A stretch of 64,000 nucleotides of DNA, taken from contig CM023540.1 in the NCBI GenBank assembly GCA_013350335.1, positions 22,609,175 to 22,673,174 of the forward strand, written 5' to 3'. Shown piece by piece: positions 58,485-64,000 of this stretch (its first letter is position 1; each line of letters opens with the position of its first letter). This DNA is from Chimonanthus salicifolius (Eukaryota > Streptophyta > Magnoliopsida > Laurales > Calycanthaceae). The position numbers and the translations under genes were made by a program. The notes beneath the pieces were generated by a model, which saw only the letters and a program-made list of their open reading frames with translations, was not told where the DNA came from and did no database searches.

Positions 58485-61400
58485 ATCATTTAATATAATT
58501 TTCTAACTTTACTATTTTACAGGAAGGAACTAAAATCTCTAATAGGAGTGAATCAATTTGATAACATTAGAGGACTCATTTGGTAGAATTTTTTATTCAT
58601 AAAATTCTAAAATAAGCATCTCTTGTTTTGTTAAAATTTAAGATCGGCAATTTACAATTAAAGTACTTTTGACTTTGAAATTTCGAATAACTACAAGAGT
58701 TTCTAAATCGTTGAAATACGAAAAAAATTGTAGAAAATTACAAAATTCTAAGTCTCAATAAGATTTCAACGTACCAAATATGGTGATCATTAAGTGAGAT
58801 TAAATCATATTATTTAACTGAATTGAAAAATGGATTTCATATTTAATAGGGCTTAAACTCAAGTCAGGTCGTTGGATTTCAACAAATCCAACCAAACTCA
58901 TGTAAAAAATTATTGAATCTAATTGATTCGATCTAAATTGCTAACGCGAGTTACTCAATTTGCCCCGATTTGAATTTCTAATCCGACTCAACCCGAGTAC
59001 TGTTTAATAACTTGGTGCACTCTGGTTAGATTGAATCTGATTAGATTGCTTTTAAAATTCTCAACACTATAATACCTTAATTTTATGTGATTTATTTTTT
59101 TTTTCAACATGATCCAACCTAAGATATACAAAAATATAATTCAAATACATTGATGTTTCACTGCTAGACCATTCAACGAGGATAAATGATTATTACAACC
59201 ATGTCGGGTCTTCCTTCCCCACATTCCCACCGCACCAACTGCCAGTGGGTCGCATTCAGTACTCATTTGAATACAAACAAATCAAGCATTGGAATCAACC
59301 CAGAAAGGAAAACATAAAACAAATCAATATATTTAATTAATAATCAATGTTCCAAATCATTGTTTTAGCAGATGTTATCCATAATCAATGCATTAAATGA
59401 TGTTATTAACTTGTAAACAAATAGTCAGAGATGCAGCTAAGTCAGAGCAAATGTATAAATAATTTGAAGAAGCAAGCCCCTTTCTTCAGCACTTCATCTT
59501 CGGTCCCTGGTTTATCATTTAATAGTTTATAGTTTATACAATACAACTGTGGAAGAGGAACATGTGGAGTTCTAATGTACTAAACTTGCCTCTTGTTTTG
59601 ATTTTTAACTATCAATTCAGGAGCACGGGTGATGGCTTTGAGGTTATAAAATATGGCCTGTAAAATATTATATTATTCTTCGTATTGTATTGTCTTGTCT
59701 TGTTAGGTTGAAAAAAAAAAATTTAATTGATAATAATATTTGAGCACTTTTTCTGACTATTCATACGAAATTTCAGATGTATGAACCGGAAAATGTTGCT
59801 TGAGTAACATGGTGGAATAAGTTGAACATGCACTCTAATTGTGATATGTATTGATATATTGCCGATATTAAATTTATAATTTTTTTTAAATAAATATTGG
59901 CTGTGAGTCCAGACAGATATTCCAGTCGATATCACCTATATCGGATAAATATCGTTGGTATTTTAAATTAGAGATAAGACTAATTCAACCAGCTGAAAAA
60001 ACTTTCGAGGAGCTTGTCGTAGTAAATAAATTATAACCATTTTAGCATATTGTGGTCCACTAATTATTTCAACTGATCATCATACTCTATAGACGTTGAG
60101 GGAGAAGAGAAGCTGTGAGAAGTGTGGAGCACATCATTCATCTTAGCATCGGGTTCCAACTTAGAACCAGAATCCGAATGAGAGCTGCCGATTGGTATGG
60201 TATCCCTACGGACTACACTTTCCGTTGAGGAAACTTTCATCAAGAGGAACGTTCAAGAGCTAGGAAGAAGATGCATTCATTCCTAAGAAAAGGGAAGTGA
60301 AAACCTGAATGTCCAGTTGTGATTAGGTGAAAAATTAGGACAGGGATTGTAAATTCGATTGCGAGAATTACACTAATTCCTCTTGTTTATTTAAACCTAT
60401 TTAACTCGATCTTCTCTTAAGACAGTTCTGTAGAAGGTCTAATTCTGATAACATTGTCTAAATCAAAGTTCTTATGTTTGAATTCAATGGTCACTTAACG
60501 TCCATAGTTTACGAGGTGTTGCTTGCATATGATGTTTTACCCAATGCGAGAGAAAGTTTCTTCTGCTGTAAAAAGAATCTGAGTTTCCTGAAGGTGTCTT
60601 TTATTTTGTGTCTTTTGTTAATTCTTTTCTCTTGACTCCAAAATTCTTTAATCTAATGATTCTAATCACTTTTTTGAAAAAAAAAGTGCAACTCTTTTCT
60701 TTGCTTTGTCAAATGAATTAGCTAATTTATTTTTAAAGTATATTTACTGTCTAACGAAATTTCCAACCAAATGGATCATGGCCCTATATAATTGAATATT
60801 TGAATCATTTGCATGAATGTGTAAACTGTCAAGTATCGAAACCAATTGATCATGTCAGCTTTGTAATCATAGCTTTTTAAGTTTCAAAAAATATAAATTA
60901 TTGACTTATAAAAGTTTAAAAGTAAAATGATAGATGATGAGATTAGAGTGGAACTTCATGTACCTTTTAGTCATATGGTTCTCTTTATCTCACATCAAAT
61001 CATATGGTCCAAAGCCTATTTTCAAGATGGGTTGATAACAAGTTTCAATAGAAAAAAACTTGCTTAAGCCAATCATATAATTCTCTTTATATCACACCCA
61101 ATTATATAAGATACAAGACCTACTATTGGATGACTTAAAGGAGAGGGATGATAAACACTATAGATTTTTTAATCAAATTCTTTTTCATTCAAAATATCTA
61201 ATATTCAGTTCAATAGTTTCATAAAATTAAAAAATAAATCTACATAAATGAACAATTTAAACTTTTAAGAAGTGAACTTTATACTATTTAAAGTCATTTT
61301 TATCATTATACTCCATGTATAGAAAAGTAGGCGATACCTATTTCTATGGTACTAATTGGATGACATCAAAGTTGTTCCAAGTGTCAGTCACATACTCACA

Positions 61401-61805
61401 TCTTCTTCGTGAATATGAGCTCGAGGTAGTTAGAACAAGAAGATGAAACTATGATGGAATTTTATTTTATTTTTCGAGTTTTGATTTATGTATAAATACA
61501 TTTTCTTAAAGAACATGCAATGCCATGATGTAAAAATTAAAAGCTTTTCCCCTCCATCATCTCAGTGGCTTGGTCAAACGGAATCTCCAAAGACAAACTA
61601 TGGGCCAAGCATTTCGTGCTATGGTTGAATCTAAAAATTAAGTCGAAAGTGTGCAAAGACGATTTTATCCCTTGAGTAGGACTGGGAATGATTGATGAGT
61701 TTTCTTCCTTTTGGGTGGATATGAGAGACACTGAGTGATTAACTTAACGGGCTAATTGTGGATAAAAATTGCGTACATAATCAGCTTTTATTATTAAGTG
61801 TGAAG
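58485..61805. other. Intergenic AT-rich stretch
   Basis: No gene is visible. The frames of 70 codons or fewer are isolated and AT-driven. Confidence 0.55.
59850..59960. mobile_element. ATCGGCCGAT-family fragment
   Basis: Short degenerate run (TTGCCGATATT, GTCGATATC, ATCGGATAAATATCG) with a T-rich centre. No defined ends. Confidence 0.4.
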
Positions 61806-61985
61806 GAGTTAGAGTGATGGTTAGAAACTTATTTTAAGTAAAGAGGCAGTCCAAAATGCTACTCCTCGTAATCTTATCTAATATATGTGGAATTGTGGAT
61901 ATGAAGACTTATACATGTCTCAAAGATTACTCGAATACTCTAAGAAGGTTAAACACCTTAGTCATCAAAGAAAAAAATAAGGAGA
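61806..61985 (+). mobile_element. SINE, GTTAGAGTGATGG family, copy 2
   Basis: The same head as 25416-25570 (GTTAGAGTGATGGTTAGAAA). It has a similar body (GACTTATACATGTC; AATACTCTAAGAAGG) and a short tail (CATCAAAGAAAAAAA). Box B is degraded. Confidence 0.45.
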
Positions 61986-62005
61986 CTCAGTCCAAGTCTT
62001 TCAAG

Positions 62006-62146
62006 CAGGGGTCCGAATATTGGCCGATACAAATCGTATCGGCCGATATCGGTCATTTTTGTAAAATAAAATAAAGAGAGATAAAAATATCAGTCGATAT
62101 ATCGTATCGATCAATATATCGGCCGAGACCATTTTTACAACCGCTG
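62006..62146. mobile_element. ATCGGCCGAT-family TIR element, 141 bp
   Basis: Starts CAGGGGTCCGAATATTGGCC; the inverted right end reads CAGCGGTTGTAAAAATGG. It contains TATCGGCCGATATCGG. The flanks CTTTCAAG and CTTTTGAG may be a decayed 8-bp duplication. Confidence 0.6.
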
Positions 62147-62457
62147 CTTTTGAGATTGAGGTGCCCGTGACTCTATCTCCTCACTTAGATGATGTCTCAT
62201 TAAATATATGCAAAGCTCATCATATTTCTTCAAATTATTAGATTCACTTTTAAGTAGATTAAATAAGAGAGGTTTATGATGAATTTCATAAAGTGTTTTT
62301 AATTCAGTATTTTCATTCAACGGTAGATGGAATGATTGGACAAAATCTAATGAGAAATATAGATTTAAAAATGTTTACAAAATCTAATAAAAGATTTAAT
62401 TTTTTTTTATAAATCGAGTCCAACAGTCCCAATTAATATTATCTTACTGCTAAGATG

Positions 62458-62617
62458 GGGCATCAGGGGTACAAATATCGACCAATACGAATCGTATCAG
62501 CCGATATGCCGATATCTCGGCTGTATCATATCGGTCAATATCGGTCGCTTTTGTAAAAAAAAAGAAAAAGAGAAGAAAGAAAAATATTGGCTGATATATC
62601 GACTGATACATTTGATT
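62458..62617. mobile_element. ATCGGCCGAT-family element
   Basis: CAGGGGTACAAATATCGACC near the left end, then GCCGATATGCCGATATC and a GA-rich core. CTAAGATG occurs on both sides (62450-62457 and 62618-62625), but a local duplication here (62609-62775) makes that less certain as a target duplication. Confidence 0.5.
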
Positions 62618-62775
62618 CTAAGATGTTTTTTTTTTCAATTTTACATTTGATATAATATAGCCCACACATTTACTATATGAATAACTATTACTCTCAAAAT
62701 TTGATTCTAAGATTTTTTTTTTCCAATCTTACATTTGATATAGTATAGCCCACACATTTAACATATGTTAAAAAA
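62609..62775. repeat. ~85-bp direct duplication
   Basis: TTTGATTCTAAGAT, then a T-run, ACATTTGATATA and TATAGCCCACACATTTA occur in order twice, at 62611 and 62700. Confidence 0.85.
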
Positions 62776-63408
62776 ATTATTTTTTGATTTTGAAGATTTA
62801 TAAATCCTCTAATGTGTTCTTCTTAAACTATTTCATCTTTTTCCGGTGAACTAATTTAATGGGTTTGTCATAAAAGTCTTGAGTGAGAATATGAAATTGA
62901 AAAAGTTACTTTAATTAAATTATCAATGCCATATTTTTTAATCTCTCTAAATGCATGCTTTAAATTATATATTTATTCCTTAAATAGATAATAATTGAAT
63001 AATTGACCTATATTAACTAAAGGTGGATAGTTCTTTTCTCTTTGAAAGTGCAAAAGATAATAATAGTTTTTGTAGTATTTGAAAATTAAAAGTTTTAATT
63101 AATAAAAGAAAGATGAGAAGGTATCTGAAACCTTTTTTTAAAGCAAATTCCCAAGGAAGCAGATGTACGTAAGAGGAAATTAGTGGAATAACTTTTTATT
63201 AAGAAAAGACACTTTTGCAAGTAATCAATTAGGACTTAGTTATCTAAATCAGGTCCTAAAATGTAGATTTTTCAAAATCAATCAATAGTAGCACAAAAGT
63301 GGGGATGCCTTTTCATTGATTTTTAATGTATCTTTTCAAAAAACTTAGAATTAAAATTGAAAAGGAGAAGCGAAAATTCAAAGTTTGAATTCTATCTCAC
63401 TTCAAAAG

Positions 63409-63565
63409 TCTTAGAATATATTAGAAGTAGTATTTAATTAGGATTCTTAGTTTTAATTTACCTCTAATTAAGAGATGTATATATTGTAGGATTAGAGTTA
63501 GAATTTGATTGAAATATCTCTAGAATCGGTTAGAGATTGTAAATACATATAACAACATAAATTTG
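63409..63565 (+). mobile_element. Diverged fragment of the TGTTAGAATATATT copia LTR
   Basis: Aligns in order with the LTR at 40686: CTTAGAATATATT, AGGATTCTTA, CTCTAATTAAGAGAT, ATTAGAGTTAGAATTTGATT and TGTAAATACAT. No internal sequence adjoins it, so it is a solo or broken LTR. Confidence 0.6.
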
Positions 63566-64000
63566 AATATAGAATTTTTATATTTAACAAAAAGATTACT
63601 GTCTATAATTTTATTCCGTGTGTGAAAATACATACTCTTACCCATATTCTGATGACTAATTGAATGTTTTAAGAGACCCTAAACATTTGGGTGATAAAAA
63701 AAATTGACTCACTTAACCACCAAATCAAATTGGTCAGCATGTGGGTAAAATATGATTATCATCATGGAAAATAATGGGACCCAATCTTGATATGATGATG
63801 CTCTCTTTTGCATTAGCTGGGGTCCATGCTACAGTCTGCAGTTGAATATATGTGCACCTCATCTTTTTCTGTGAGATAAAGTGGCCTTTCAATAAGGGGT
63901 AAAGAAAATATTTCAAAATAAAAAAATATATATCCTGTCTAAGGCTAAATTCAGATTATTAATCTCCTTACCTATTCAAAGTTTGGATAAAACTTAATGA

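Overview
This is nuclear DNA of a flowering plant. It is AT-rich, its genes have GT-AG introns, and it is packed with LINE, SINE, copia LTR and short terminal-inverted-repeat (TIR) elements. The species cannot be named from the sequence. Only two protein-coding genes are supported, both on the minus strand.

The first gene (12178-7143, 2 exons, 954 residues) is a TMK-type leucine-rich-repeat receptor kinase, the family that works in cell-surface auxin signalling. The second (53201-28268, 11 coding exons, 998 residues) is a cytokinin receptor histidine kinase of the AHK4/CRE1/WOL type. Every predicted junction is GT-AG and the phases join into one open frame. It has two membrane segments around a CHASE domain, then the kinase, a pseudo-receiver and a receiver. 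In Arabidopsis the TMK3 and AHK4 loci carry consecutive numbers (At2g01820 and At2g01830), so this pair looks like conserved gene order. It joins an auxin-pathway kinase to a cytokinin receptor.

Layout: 1-6.8 kb is intergenic with a TIR element and a LINE tail. 6.8-12.3 kb is the TMK gene with a 2.2 kb intron. 12.3-28.2 kb is AT-rich intergenic DNA with MITEs, a hAT-like element and LTR and SINE fragments. 28.2-53.9 kb is the cytokinin receptor; introns 3, 8 and 10 (5.0, 6.5 and 7.5 kb) are swollen by LINE, SINE, copia and hAT insertions and by tandem duplications. 53.2-55.5 kb is its probable leader and promoter. 55.5-64 kb is intergenic and holds a striking cluster of TIR elements with repetitive cores.

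The most unusual material is (a) a dispersed TIR family built of ATCGGCCGAT palindromes, about a dozen copies, one with a perfect 9-bp target duplication and a CGGTTTTT-type array inside; (b) a 569-bp element whose ~66-bp inverted ends enclose a ~31-bp minisatellite; and (c) a 514-bp Mutator-like element with a perfect 9-bp target duplication. No prokaryotic-style system, CRISPR array, rRNA or intact tRNA gene was seen.
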